From Promethearchaeota archaeon Loki_b31 (GTDB taxonomy: Archaea > Asgardarchaeota > Lokiarchaeia > Sigyniarchaeales > SOKP01), in contig NJBI01000009.1 of NCBI GenBank assembly GCA_005222975.1, positions 1 through 64,000 on the forward strand: 64,000 bases of DNA, given 5' to 3'. The notes beneath the pieces were generated by a model, which saw nothing but the letters and a program-made list of their open reading frames with translations, made no database searches and was not told the origin of the DNA. Below, piece by piece: positions 51,995-61,338 of this stretch. A program made the translations under genes and the position numbers. How positions within the stretch are numbered: the stretch's first letter is position 1; the number at the start of each line of letters is the position of its first letter.

Positions 51995-52066
51995 GTTGTA
52001 GCAGAGTTAGTAAAAAAATGGGATATAATAAGACGACTTAAAAATCTAAGTGAAACTAAGAAGTAA
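51995..52066 (+). pseudogene. Decayed 3' end of a nucleotidyltransferase gene (copy B)
   Basis: The frame VVAELVKKWDIIRRLKNLSE plus TKK and a stop equals the end of the NadM-like protein at 46880-47461 (VVAKLVKKWDVIKRLKNLSE). No upstream part of the gene is present. Similarity continues about 45 bases into the 3' flank, to about 52111. Confidence 0.7.
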
Positions 52067-52121
52067 TAATATTTTTAAAATTCAATAAAATAAAAAATAA
52101 AAATAAAGTAGAATAAGTTTC

Positions 52122-53531
52122 TTATTTCTTCTTGCGTTTAGGTTCAATTTTTTTAATGATAATTGCCTCGGCGTGGATCTTGCAGTTCTTTAAGATAACC
52201 CTGAATCCGCCTGTGCCACCTACTCCAGGAATAGTCATCCCAACAGTTCCCATTGGAACCATCGCGCCTTCTGCTTCCCATTCTTCTTCCTCTTCCTCCT
52301 CTTCCGCTAACGCCTCTGCCCATGTTTCGACTATGGGATGGTTAACATCCTGTAACCATTGTTTTAATGCGTTAATATCAATAACTTCTTCTTCAGTTGC
52401 GATTTTAGGTAAAAGGTCTTTCGGAAGGAACTCGCCAACGCGATCTTTTACTCCCTTGTTCATCCACACGATAGTCTCAATTCCACCATCGTATTGCTGG
52501 TATTTCGGTGATACGATGTATTGGATGCTGATGCCATTAAAACCGGGCATCTGCTTGCCTCCACCAGTTTGATTTGCCATCGCGGTGAACGGAAGCCCGT
52601 TAATTGCTACGTCGCCGTAGTTTCGATCTACAATTCCGTGTCCGTTTACTTCAGGGATGTAAAAATCGATAGCTTCGAAACAACCGCACGATGTATGTGG
52701 GAATTCCATGCCCGAAAATAGATAAATTCTATCAATTTCTCCTAACGAACGTTTCTTGATCATCTCATTTATACCGGTATATTCGCCAGCAAGTTCGTTT
52801 AAGCAATCGCCTGGGGGAATTTCGAATAAAGGTCCCTTAGGATCGACTTTCGCAGCTGCCCTTGCATCGAACCAATTAATTGAACCGCATAAACTTGTTC
52901 GATCAGGTGTAATGCAACATGCGTGAGTCGGGGCGAAGGATTGGCATAATACACATCCATAGAACATATCCACATCATCATCGTGGATTGTTCTGGCTCT
53001 CTCGTCTCTTTTATCGTAAATTCCTATTGCCATCTCATAAGGTTTTTCAACTTCTTTTTCATTTGTATAAAAAGTGACTTGAGCTTGTTCGATGATCGGT
53101 AGTTCAGCTTTGTAAAGTCTAATAAGAACTGTTCCTAGTAGTTGAAACGAATTGAAGCCCTTTTCCACTGCTGTCTTAGAGATTCTTAGCCAGTTTGTAT
53201 ATCTCTGGTTAAGGTGCATAATTCCGTTGACGAAATTGCAGAATTCGTGGATCCTTCTTTCAAAAACGGCTTCTAAGTCCACTTCTAATTCTGGTCCGGC
53301 GACCTCTACTAATATTCCGATTGGATGGGTTGATCCTTCTTCCATGTCTTTTAAATCGGGTCCGTGGATTGTTATTTGACCATCTTTAATATCTTTTGCT
53401 GATTTGACTCTGCAAAGTTCAAAGTGTTTTTCCATTTTGGGGCCGCCTAATTCTACATACATTTGTTTTGCCCTAATACGTTCACCCTCGTATACAGGTC
53501 CAATTGGAACAGGAATATCTTCAAAACTCAT
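52122..53531 (-). CDS. cdhC: Acetyl-CoA decarbonylase/synthase beta subunit
   Basis: A 469-residue CdhC, the subunit that joins methyl, CO and CoA into acetyl-CoA in the Wood-Ljungdahl pathway. The A-cluster ligands are visible: GCVLCQSFAPTHACCITPDR, SLCGSINWFDARAA and HTSCGCFEAIDF, supplying the cysteines for the Ni-Ni-[4Fe-4S] centre. The archaeal type lacks the N-terminal domain of bacterial AcsB, as here. An acidic run (EEEEEEEEWEAEG) before the glycine-rich C-terminal domain is also seen in archaeal CdhC. The epsilon subunit gene lies 41 bases upstream of its start; alpha, gamma and delta genes are not in this window. Cytoplasmic. Confidence 0.95.
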   Translation of the reverse strand: MSFEDIPVPIGPVYEGERIRAKQMYVELGGPKMEKHFELCRVKSAKDIKDGQITIHGPDLKDMEEGSTHPIGILVEVAGPELEVDLEAVFERRIHEFCNFVNGIMHLNQRYTNWLRISKTAVEKGFNSFQLLGTVLIRLYKAELPIIEQAQVTFYTNEKEVEKPYEMAIGIYDKRDERARTIHDDDVDMFYGCVLCQSFAPTHACCITPDRTSLCGSINWFDARAAAKVDPKGPLFEIPPGDCLNELAGEYTGINEMIKKRSLGEIDRIYLFSGMEFPHTSCGCFEAIDFYIPEVNGHGIVDRNYGDVAINGLPFTAMANQTGGGKQMPGFNGISIQYIVSPKYQQYDGGIETIVWMNKGVKDRVGEFLPKDLLPKIATEEEVIDINALKQWLQDVNHPIVETWAEALAEEEEEEEEWEAEGAMVPMGTVGMTIPGVGGTGGFRVILKNCKIHAEAIIIKKIEPKRKKK

Positions 53532-53572
53532 ATTGTATAATTCTCCTCTTAGTATTTTTCCTTTTTTAATTT

Positions 53573-54103
53573 TTATAAATTTTCAATTAATTTTTCTAAA
53601 AATTCTTTCCAATCGTTGTCGCTAAAATTCGGAAGACTAAATCGAGCGTTAGGATGTGAATATTTATCCAGTTCAACGGTTCGCAGGTGATTTTGAAAGT
53701 TCTTCAATCGACTTAAAGTCTGACTTACATAATAGACAACATGTCCACCAAAAATAGCCATTCTATATTGTCCTTCGCCATCTAAGCCTTTCCAATCTTT
53801 ATCTACTAGTCTACCGGTAATATTAATCAACGACATATCCCATAATTTATCGTCTGGTATTTTACCTTTTACATACTTATATGTATGACCCGTAGTAAGG
53901 ACGTGACAATCTAGTTTCTTTGCTATTTCAATAAAATAGTCAGCAACATTTTTTCCATCAAGTTCCCAAGTTAAAGACTCTGAGCCTATGACAAAAAGCT
54001 TCTTTTTATCGTCCTTCAAGAAGTTTGCCATGACTTTTGGATCAAAAACGGTCGTACCTTGTTCAGGTCCTGGGATATTCGCTTTTTGATATGGTCTTGT
54101 CAT
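53573..54103 (-). CDS. cdhB: CO dehydrogenase/acetyl-CoA synthase epsilon subunit
   Basis: A 176-residue protein (MTRPYQKANIPGPEQGTTVF) of the CdhB family: KKLFVIGSESLTWELDG, LDCHVLTTGHTYKYV and the DLDGEGQYRMAIFGGHVVYY-like segment before the C-terminal helix. The epsilon subunit binds the CdhA CO dehydrogenase and may aid electron transfer. The open frame extends upstream to 54232, but that part is a hydrophobic, AT-rich leader with no counterpart in the family, so ATG 54103 is preferred. It is co-directional with cdhC. Confidence 0.85.
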   Translation of the reverse strand: MTRPYQKANIPGPEQGTTVFDPKVMANFLKDDKKKLFVIGSESLTWELDGKNVADYFIEIAKKLDCHVLTTGHTYKYVKGKIPDDKLWDMSLINITGRLVDKDWKGLDGEGQYRMAIFGGHVVYYVSQTLSRLKNFQNHLRTVELDKYSHPNARFSLPNFSDNDWKEFLEKLIENL

Positions 54104-54256
54104 ATTTACATCAATTTCCTCTGTTAAAGATTTTAGCTGTAAGTTTAAAATAATTACTATATTTTTATTTATTAAGCGTATTTTAAAAAAGTTGGTTTTA
54201 TTTAAATTGACCAAACTTATATGTATAAACATTAGAATTAAAGTGAAATATTAGAT

Positions 54257-54556
54257 ATGTGCGAGTTTAAGATAATAAAGAAAAACGATGGCTCCCAAAT
54301 ATTAGAAGATATTGTAATTCTATCTTATACCGAAGATAGTGAATTATTATTCAAGGATGTGATCGGAATGGGGGAGATATTAGAATCAGCCCTCATTTTA
54401 GATGTTAACACGTTAAATCAAACTTGTGTTGTACTGGAACATCCTCTGATTAGGGGTTTTATTGACATAATTCAAAAAGTTAATAATAAAACAATTTCCA
54501 AATCCGAAGTTGAAAGTTTCGAAAAACAATTAGACGATCTCAAAAAGAACCTTTAA
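54257..54556 (+). CDS. Hypothetical protein
   Basis: A 99-residue protein, MCEFKIIKKNDGSQILED, with an N-terminal beta-rich half (DIVILSYTEDSELLFKDVIG) and a coiled C-terminal helix (KSEVESFEKQLDDLKK). This pattern resembles the small CooT-like/DUF2097 proteins (start MC, beta barrel, ES-x-hhDVN) found beside CO dehydrogenase genes in anaerobes, which bind nickel. It is divergent from cdhB. The CooT-like assignment is plausible but rests on the MC start and strand pattern. Confidence 0.5.
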   Translation: MCEFKIIKKNDGSQILEDIVILSYTEDSELLFKDVIGMGEILESALILDVNTLNQTCVVLEHPLIRGFIDIIQKVNNKTISKSEVESFEKQLDDLKKNL

Positions 54557-54609
54557 TTAGTACTGACATTCCCACACGCGTTAATTTTTTAATTAGTGAA
54601 TCTTCTTAT

Positions 54610-55482
54610 ATGATTATGGAAGCAAGATTTTATGAAGAAGTAGATGATTTTTATGATATCGCATATCCTTTTTTATTAGCGCGAGAGGCTGAAAACAACC
54701 TCCTTTTATCTCTTCTTAACTCTCTCAAAGAAAATATTCACCGTTATGGAAAAGAGGTGCCACTTTTATTTTCATTAACGGACCATGATGATGTAAAATT
54801 AATTGCTTTAAGAACCCCCCCGCGTGATATAATTATTTCCTATGTAGATGATTTAAATTTTATCGAAGTATTAGTGGAAGAACTTTTAAAACGAAACGAG
54901 AAATTACCTGGCGTATTGAGTTTTAAAGAGGCGGCAGACAAATTTGCTGAGTTATGGTGTGAAGAAAATTCATTAAAACCTAATTTATTTAGGAAAGAAA
55001 GGATTTATAAATTAGAAGAAGTCTCAAAAGATACAATTGGTACTAAGAAGTTTTCTGTTGCATCAAAAACTCATCAAACAATAGTACTTAAATGGGCAGA
55101 GGATATGATAAAAGAAGCATTAGCGGATACAACAGAAGAAGATATTGAACGGATGACTACTAATTTGAAAAATGAATTTGAAGAGAATAAAAGTAAAATG
55201 TTTCTTTTATTTGATAATAACGAACCCGTTTCAATGGTGAGAAAGGCTGGTAGAACTCCAAATGGTAATTTTGTTAACTTAGTTTACACCCCACCGTCCT
55301 TAAGAAGAAACGGATACGCAACTGAGTGCGTTGCAAAATTGAGCAAACAGCTTTTAGAAGAAGGAAATAAGTACTGTTTCTTGTTTACGGATTTAAGTAA
55401 TCCAACTTCAAATAGTATTTATAAAAAAATAGGTTATAGACCTGTTATTGACGAAAATCACTATAAATTTTTAACAAAATAG
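54610..55482 (+). CDS. GNAT-family acetyltransferase
   Basis: A 290-residue protein with a C-terminal GNAT domain: PVSMVRKAGRTPNGNFVNLV, VYTPPSLRRNGYATECVAKL (motif A, R-R-N-G-Y-A) and TDLSNPTSNSIYKKIGYRPV (motif B). The N-terminal 120 residues are a separate helical region, as in GCN5-related proteins of the YkwB/DUF4081 type. Substrate unknown. ATG 54616 two codons later is an equal start. Host-type AT-rich codon use. Confidence 0.8.
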   Translation: MIMEARFYEEVDDFYDIAYPFLLAREAENNLLLSLLNSLKENIHRYGKEVPLLFSLTDHDDVKLIALRTPPRDIIISYVDDLNFIEVLVEELLKRNEKLPGVLSFKEAADKFAELWCEENSLKPNLFRKERIYKLEEVSKDTIGTKKFSVASKTHQTIVLKWAEDMIKEALADTTEEDIERMTTNLKNEFEENKSKMFLLFDNNEPVSMVRKAGRTPNGNFVNLVYTPPSLRRNGYATECVAKLSKQLLEEGNKYCFLFTDLSNPTSNSIYKKIGYRPVIDENHYKFLTK

Positions 55483-55502
55483 TATTTTGTTAAGGGGATA
55501 TT

Positions 55503-57191
55503 TTATGGGGCGTCCCAGCCTCCATTTACTCTAGCATTATCGATATCTGCTTGAATACGCTCTCTTAAAGTCACATAATCTGTTTTTGCTACACGATTTA
55601 AAGGAAATTCGTCTAGAAAAACAACCAGTGAAGGTCTTTTAAACGCAGCCATTCCTTTGCAATGTTCCATAACATTTTTTTCTGTTAACTTTTCTCCTTC
55701 CTTCAATTTGATGTATGCAACGATACCTTCTGAAAAAACTTCATGTTTTGCTCCTACAACGCCAACAAACTCAACTTGTGGTAATTCTCCGATAAAAACC
55801 TCTACTTCAGGTGGGAAAACTTGATATCCTTTTGGTTTAATAAGAAATTTCCTCCGACCTGCTAGATGGAGCCAATTATTATTACCTTTAAACCCCATAT
55901 CTCCTGTGTATAATATTCCATCGACAGAAATGGTATTTCGAGTAGCTTCTTCATTGTTAAAATATCCCACAAATAATTGTGGTCCAGAATAACAAATCTC
56001 TCCAATTTCACCATTAGCCAATTCTTCTCCTGCTGTTCTATCTTCTTTCATTTGACTTCGAATTGTAAGAGGTGTTATGGGATAATCGTGTCCTAAGCTT
56101 TCTAAAATATCGTCAACTGTACCATCTAAAGGAGTATAACTGCAAAAACCAGAGACTTCGGTTAAACCTAAACCAGATCCAAATTTAGGTGCCATACTCG
56201 AGAGTTTCTCTAGAAATGGACGGTCAACTGACTGTCCTCCATAAATAGCATATTTTAACGAACTTAGATCGTAGTTATTATAATTTGGTAATCGCCATTC
56301 CATAACGAACAATGCAGGTATTTGACCAAAAATCGTGACTTTATATTTTTGAATGGCGTCCAGAGTATTTGTGGGATTAAAGATATGTAAAACAACACAT
56401 GTACCTCCTTTAAACAAAGTCGTCATAAGTTGCTCGGTAGTTCCGCCTACATGAGAGGGTGGAAGGTTAACAAGCATGAGATCATCATCTTCTACATGAA
56501 TCCCTTTGGCTAAGCACAAATTTTGGCAAGTAATACCTATATTTGTTATCATTGCTGGTTTTGGAAATCCCGTGCTTCCAGTTGTAAAAATTATTAAAAT
56601 AGGATCTTTTTCGTCAACTTTAGAACATTCTTCCAAAAAATCCTTCATAGTATCTGGATTTTTAATGGCTTCTAAATATTCATTTTTTGCTTCCTCCGCA
56701 ATTTGAAAAGCAGGAATAATTCCATTCCGATACTTATCTTCTGGGGTGCTAAACTGCACGACATATTTCAACCATGTAACTTCTTTTTTAATAGCTGCTC
56801 CAATCATTCCAAAATTTGCCGCTGATGTTTTTCCTAAATGGCAATACATTTTTGCTTTCTCTTTTAACAATTCCAAACTTCTCATGATTTCTGCTGGCTT
56901 TAAGCGTAGGTCTAAAGGAGTCCACATTACCCCAAGCTTAGCGCAAGCGTAACCTAATACAATATGTTCATAGAGAAAAGGTAAAGATGTTACGAGTATA
57001 TTTCCTTTTCTAAATCCCATATTGTATAGTTTTAACGCCATAGCCATGATATTACCATTAAATTCTTTGTAAGTAACTTGTTTTTCAGTATTATATATAA
57101 TTAAAGCTATTTTATCTGGAGTTTCTTTCGCCCATTTTTCGATAACTCCGCAAATAGTGTGAGGATATTTATCAAATTCTTCCCAAGACAT
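55503..57191 (-). CDS. Acyl-CoA synthetase / AMP-dependent ligase
   Basis: A 562-residue adenylate-forming enzyme: ILIIFTTGSTGFPKPAMIT (P-loop A3), SGLGLTEVSGFCS (A5), LYTGDMGFKGNNNWLHLAGR (A7-A8) and NRVAKTDYVTL (A10 with the catalytic lysine). It activates a carboxylic acid as the adenylate, then the CoA thioester. Length and motifs fit medium- or long-chain acyl-CoA ligases. It lies next to an enoyl-CoA hydratase gene on the same strand, supporting a role in fatty-acid degradation. Confidence 0.9.
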   Translation of the reverse strand: MSWEEFDKYPHTICGVIEKWAKETPDKIALIIYNTEKQVTYKEFNGNIMAMALKLYNMGFRKGNILVTSLPFLYEHIVLGYACAKLGVMWTPLDLRLKPAEIMRSLELLKEKAKMYCHLGKTSAANFGMIGAAIKKEVTWLKYVVQFSTPEDKYRNGIIPAFQIAEEAKNEYLEAIKNPDTMKDFLEECSKVDEKDPILIIFTTGSTGFPKPAMITNIGITCQNLCLAKGIHVEDDDLMLVNLPPSHVGGTTEQLMTTLFKGGTCVVLHIFNPTNTLDAIQKYKVTIFGQIPALFVMEWRLPNYNNYDLSSLKYAIYGGQSVDRPFLEKLSSMAPKFGSGLGLTEVSGFCSYTPLDGTVDDILESLGHDYPITPLTIRSQMKEDRTAGEELANGEIGEICYSGPQLFVGYFNNEEATRNTISVDGILYTGDMGFKGNNNWLHLAGRRKFLIKPKGYQVFPPEVEVFIGELPQVEFVGVVGAKHEVFSEGIVAYIKLKEGEKLTEKNVMEHCKGMAAFKRPSLVVFLDEFPLNRVAKTDYVTLRERIQADIDNARVNGGWDAP

Positions 57192-57338
57192 TTTTTATCC
57201 TTTCTCATTTATATTTCAAAATATAATAATATAATTTTAGTTCATTATTGCTATAAAATTATTCTATTATTGCGAATAAAATTTGGCATACAATACAAAA
57301 AGAAAGCTTTTTAGGTTAAATAGGAAGCATTATTTCGC

Positions 57339-58115
57339 CTATTCAAATTTCTTTCGCAAATCTAAGATAAATTTTTTTTTATCTTCGTGTTCATACCATC
57401 CAGAAGCAATTTTTTCTATTTCATATGCATCCTTATAAGATTTATCAAGGAAATGATTGCTGCATAGTTTAATCGCGTTCAATACAGTTTGATTTTTTGA
57501 AAAGAGAAAACTCGCTTTTTTCATAGATTCTTCGATTAATTCCTCTCTACTACCTACAATCTCATCAATTAACCCGATTTCTAAAGCTTTTTCCGCGCTT
57601 ACTTTTTCACCAAACATAAGCATCTTTTTCGTCCATGGAATCCCTATAATTTTTGAAAATAGAACTACACAACCAGTGCCAGGGAAGATTCCAGAGCGTA
57701 TTTCTGGCATTTGAAAAAAACTATCTTTAACGGCGATTCGATAATCGCAACATATTGTGAACACAACACCTTCGCCCATCGTTCTACCATTTATAGCACA
57801 AATAACCGGTTTTCCGTTAAATAACAATTTACAAATATCTGCAGCAGTAACTTCGAGATCTCTAACAGCTGCATTATTGCTACCATCAATAGCATCTAAA
57901 TCCATTCCTGTACTGAACGAATAGCCGCTGTTTGTTAAAATTAAACCTCTAATTTTATCGTTGTTTTGGCAGTATTCAATCGCTTTTTTTAAATATCTTA
58001 ATTGATCAATAGTAAAAGCATTCGACCGATGAACTCTATTGAGTGTAATCGTGCCAAATCTTTTTTTTACAGAAAACTCAATATACTCTCCAAAATCTAA
58101 ATTATTAATAGACAT
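57339..58115 (-). CDS. Enoyl-CoA hydratase/isomerase (crotonase family)
   Basis: A 258-residue crotonase: RGLILTNSGYSFSTGMDLDA and CAINGRTMGEGVVFTICCD form the oxyanion hole, PEIRSGIFPGTG holds the usual catalytic glutamate position, and SAEKALEIGLIDEIV is the conserved helix. It hydrates 2-enoyl-CoA in beta-oxidation. Divergent from the 3-hydroxyacyl-CoA dehydrogenase gene with a 91-base shared promoter region, so the two successive steps may be co-regulated. Confidence 0.9.
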   Translation of the reverse strand: MSINNLDFGEYIEFSVKKRFGTITLNRVHRSNAFTIDQLRYLKKAIEYCQNNDKIRGLILTNSGYSFSTGMDLDAIDGSNNAAVRDLEVTAADICKLLFNGKPVICAINGRTMGEGVVFTICCDYRIAVKDSFFQMPEIRSGIFPGTGCVVLFSKIIGIPWTKKMLMFGEKVSAEKALEIGLIDEIVGSREELIEESMKKASFLFSKNQTVLNAIKLCSNHFLDKSYKDAYEIEKIASGWYEHEDKKKFILDLRKKFE

Positions 58116-58206
58116 AAATAAAATTTATTTTCTTTCAATAAAAAGTAATTATTATTAAAAATCCCTTCTAACTAATAATAAGAATAATTTTAAATAGCTG
58201 AAGAAA

Positions 58207-59148
58207 ATGGAACTTGATAAAATAAAGCGCATATTGGTTGTAGGTGCTGGCACGATGGGACACGCCATTGCACAAGTCTATGCTACTGCCGGGTTTGAAG
58301 TAGATCTTGTAGATTTAAATCAAGAGGTTCTTGATAATGCCATAAATAAGATTAAATCAAACCTTTCTTTGTTGGTAGAGTATAAGCATGTAAAAAGTGG
58401 TGAAATTTCAAATATTTTGAATCGTATCCATCCATCTACCGATTTAAAAGTTGCTGCCCAAAATTGCGATTTAGTTTTAGAAGCAGTTTCTGAAGATCGT
58501 AACATAAAGCGAGATGTTTTTTCTCAATTAAATGAATTCTGTTCTGAAGATATTATTTTAGCAAGCAATACTTCTGAATTAAATATATTCAATGTCGCAA
58601 AAGTTAAAAATCCGAAACGCTTGGTAATCCACCATTGGTTTCATCCACCATACATTATTCCTTTAGTTGAAATAGTAGCTGGGCGTAAAACTTCTTCTGA
58701 AGTCATTGATATTTCGTTTAAATTATTAGAAAAAATTGGCAAAAAACCTTTAATCTTGAAAAAGTTCACGAATGCTTTTATTGTCAATAAAATCCAGCAA
58801 GCAATTAATTCTGCGGTCTTTGCTCTTTTAATACAAGGCATAGCTTCTCCAGAAGAAATTGACATGGCGATTAAGAACAGTGTAGGTATACGTCTGCCGT
58901 TTGCCGGAGTAGCACAAAATCTTGATTTTGTAGGACTCGATGTTGTATATGATATTATCAAGAATATGGGCATGGATCTCGCGCTACTTAAAAATAAAGT
59001 GAAGAATGGGCAATTAGGGGCTAAAACATCAAAAGGTTTTTACGATTACCAAGGTCGAACTGAAGAAGAAATCCTTACTAAGAGGGATAAACTTTACTTA
59101 CAAATGCTCGATTTTCTTAAACAAATGAACGCATTTAAACCAATTTAA
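58207..59148 (+). CDS. 3-hydroxyacyl-CoA dehydrogenase
   Basis: A 313-residue NAD-dependent dehydrogenase: VVGAGTMGHAIAQVYATAGF (Rossmann loop, residue 11 on), SNTSELNIFNVAKVKNPKR, HHWFHPPYIIPLVEIVAG (catalytic histidine) and the C-terminal domain with PFAGVAQNLDFVGLDV. It oxidises 3-hydroxyacyl-CoA to 3-ketoacyl-CoA, or runs the reverse with hydroxybutyryl-CoA. The size is that of the single-function enzyme. The start ATG is preceded by an AGCTGAAGAAA stretch. It pairs with the divergent enoyl-CoA hydratase. Confidence 0.9.
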   Translation: MELDKIKRILVVGAGTMGHAIAQVYATAGFEVDLVDLNQEVLDNAINKIKSNLSLLVEYKHVKSGEISNILNRIHPSTDLKVAAQNCDLVLEAVSEDRNIKRDVFSQLNEFCSEDIILASNTSELNIFNVAKVKNPKRLVIHHWFHPPYIIPLVEIVAGRKTSSEVIDISFKLLEKIGKKPLILKKFTNAFIVNKIQQAINSAVFALLIQGIASPEEIDMAIKNSVGIRLPFAGVAQNLDFVGLDVVYDIIKNMGMDLALLKNKVKNGQLGAKTSKGFYDYQGRTEEEILTKRDKLYLQMLDFLKQMNAFKPI

Positions 59149-59219
59149 AGAAAAACATTTAATTCAATAATTTTCATTTAATAATAAAATTATAATATTG
59201 AAACTGTAATGAAATTAAA

Positions 59220-61337
59220 ATGCCCAAAACACTAGATGCTTTTATCGAGGATAAAAATATCAATTTAATTAGAAAAAGGGATTTAAAAAGATCTTCAAAT
59301 CTGAAAAAGGAATTTAATGAAATCAATCAACACCTTTATGCGAAATTAAAACACACGGAAACTGATACAAGAGCTCGTTCAAATGAAATTTTAAAACTTA
59401 TTTTATGTAAATTAGTTGATGAAATAAGTAATTCTTTACCTGATTCTATCATGTCGTTTAGCATTAAACAGGGTGAAACAGAAAAAAAATTATTCGATCG
59501 GCTTCAGAATTTCTTTAAGGAGAATCTAAAAGATAAATATAAGAATCTCATTGATGAAAATGAAAAAATCAATTTAAACAAAGAGTTGGTATTTTTAATT
59601 GTTGAAAAATTACAAAGAATATCTCTTCTTGAATCTTCTAAAGATGTTTTGGCTGATACTTTTGAGATCTTTGTAAGTAGATTATTAAAAGAAGAAGGAG
59701 GGCAATTCTTTACTCCCACGAGTATAATTAAATTTATGGTGCGCTATTTAAATCCCGAGACGGATTCTAAGATTATAGATCCTGCGTGTGGGCATGGTGG
59801 TTTTCTATTAGAATGCAAAGACCTCTTATGGTCAAAAATTGAACAGAAATACGGAGCTCAAATAGATATTTTTAAAAAAAAGAAAATCGAAGTTATATCC
59901 AATCTCTATGGGATTGATAAGGATTCATATCTAGCAAAAATCTGTAATTTATACTTAGATATAATAAGTCAGGGTAAATCTAATATATTTTGCGATAATT
60001 CTCTGGATCCTAATAACTATAGTAAAGAATCTTCAGATGCAATAAAAAATAACCATTTCGATTTTGTGGTTACTAACCCCCCTTTTGGCGCAAAAATACC
60101 CATTGATAATAAGGAAATTTTAAAAAAGTATGCTTTAGCACATAAGTGGGACTACAAAGATAATATATGGGTTAAACAAAATAAGTTAGTTAAAAAACAA
60201 CCACCTCAGATTCTATTTATAGAAAGATGTGTACAACTATTAAAAGACAGTGGAAAATTAGGAATTGTTTTACCTGAAGGTCTTTTTGGAAATCCTTCAA
60301 ATAGATATATCTGGGAGTATTTACGGAGTAAAGGTAAGATAGTAGGAATTATTAGTTTAGATCAGAACACATTTCAGCCTTACACATGTAATAAGACAAG
60401 TATTCTTTTCTTTCAAAAATTAAAAGAAATCCCCAAGAACTATAAAATTGATTTTGGAATTGTTGACAATGTTGGCCACGATAAAGACGGAAAAGTTTTG
60501 TATAAATTAAATAAGGATGGAAGTATAAAATATGATCAGTATAAAAAACCGATTGTCAATAATGAATTAATTAATTTACACCTTAAAATTAATGAAAGTG
60601 CTGAATTCAGCTACTTAGAAAACCAAAAAGTTTTCAAATTAAGTTTAAATCAGATAAAAAACAATATTTTCATACCTAACTATTACACAGGCGTAGAAAA
60701 AACTCTAAAATCTTTAGAAAATAATAAGGACTTTCAATTAGTATCTATAGGTGATTTAGTTAAAAAAGGAATAATCTACACAAAAAATAAAGGGTACTTA
60801 CCAAGAGGAGACGAAATTGGCTCACACGTTTATGGTTTAGGAGATATTCCGTTTATCCGTACTAGCGAAATTAATAAATGGGAAGTCGATCTAAATTCAC
60901 ATAAAAAAACTTCCAACGAAGTATACGACCAATTTAAAGACAAACAGAATATCAAAATTGGAGACATTCTGTTAGTAAAGGATGGCGGGCCAAATCTAAT
61001 TGGAAATACAGCATTTATTACTGAGTTAGATACAAGAATTATTATCCAGAGTCATATATTTCAGATAAAAACTCTTAAAAATAACGATTATATTGATTCG
61101 CACCTTTTATTATACCTTCTAAATCTTGACATTGTTCAAAAGCAAATAAAAGCAATAACCTTCGTTCAAGGCACTATTGCTACAATTGGTAATAGAATAA
61201 TGGATGTAATTTTACCAATTCCATCTGAGATTAATAAAAGAAAAGTAATTTCAAAATATATTAAAGAAATTATTGATAATAAAACAGAAATAAGAAAGAA
61301 AATAAATAAACTCTCTATTAACTATTTCAGTGATTAA
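59220..61337 (+). CDS. Type I-like HsdM-HsdS fusion DNA methyltransferase
   Basis: A 705-residue protein: an N-terminal helical region (1-165), then the N6-adenine methylase core with GGQFFTPTSIIKFMVRYLNP, IIDPACGHGGFLLE (SAM motif) and FDFVVTNPPFGAK (catalytic NPPF). From about residue 480 a specificity-type domain follows (VSIGDLVKKGIIYTKNKGYL; VQGTIATIGNRIMDVILPIP), as in HsdS target-recognition units. No restriction subunit or nuclease motif is nearby, so it looks like a solitary methylase. Only one target-recognition domain is visible, so a partner or dimer is probable. The gene end overlaps the start region of the GNAT gene. Confidence 0.85.
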   Translation: MPKTLDAFIEDKNINLIRKRDLKRSSNLKKEFNEINQHLYAKLKHTETDTRARSNEILKLILCKLVDEISNSLPDSIMSFSIKQGETEKKLFDRLQNFFKENLKDKYKNLIDENEKINLNKELVFLIVEKLQRISLLESSKDVLADTFEIFVSRLLKEEGGQFFTPTSIIKFMVRYLNPETDSKIIDPACGHGGFLLECKDLLWSKIEQKYGAQIDIFKKKKIEVISNLYGIDKDSYLAKICNLYLDIISQGKSNIFCDNSLDPNNYSKESSDAIKNNHFDFVVTNPPFGAKIPIDNKEILKKYALAHKWDYKDNIWVKQNKLVKKQPPQILFIERCVQLLKDSGKLGIVLPEGLFGNPSNRYIWEYLRSKGKIVGIISLDQNTFQPYTCNKTSILFFQKLKEIPKNYKIDFGIVDNVGHDKDGKVLYKLNKDGSIKYDQYKKPIVNNELINLHLKINESAEFSYLENQKVFKLSLNQIKNNIFIPNYYTGVEKTLKSLENNKDFQLVSIGDLVKKGIIYTKNKGYLPRGDEIGSHVYGLGDIPFIRTSEINKWEVDLNSHKKTSNEVYDQFKDKQNIKIGDILLVKDGGPNLIGNTAFITELDTRIIIQSHIFQIKTLKNNDYIDSHLLLYLLNLDIVQKQIKAITFVQGTIATIGNRIMDVILPIPSEINKRKVISKYIKEIIDNKTEIRKKINKLSINYFSD

Positions 61338-61338
61338 G

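Noticed and set aside
52132-52572. Plus-strand open frame of 146 codons inside cdhC
   Set aside because: It is the antisense shadow of a clearly conserved enzyme; serine runs mirror the glutamate run on the coding strand.
53573-54232. Long form of CdhB starting at 54232
   Set aside because: The extra 43 residues are AT-rich and hydrophobic, with no match to the family; ATG 54103 gives the normal length.
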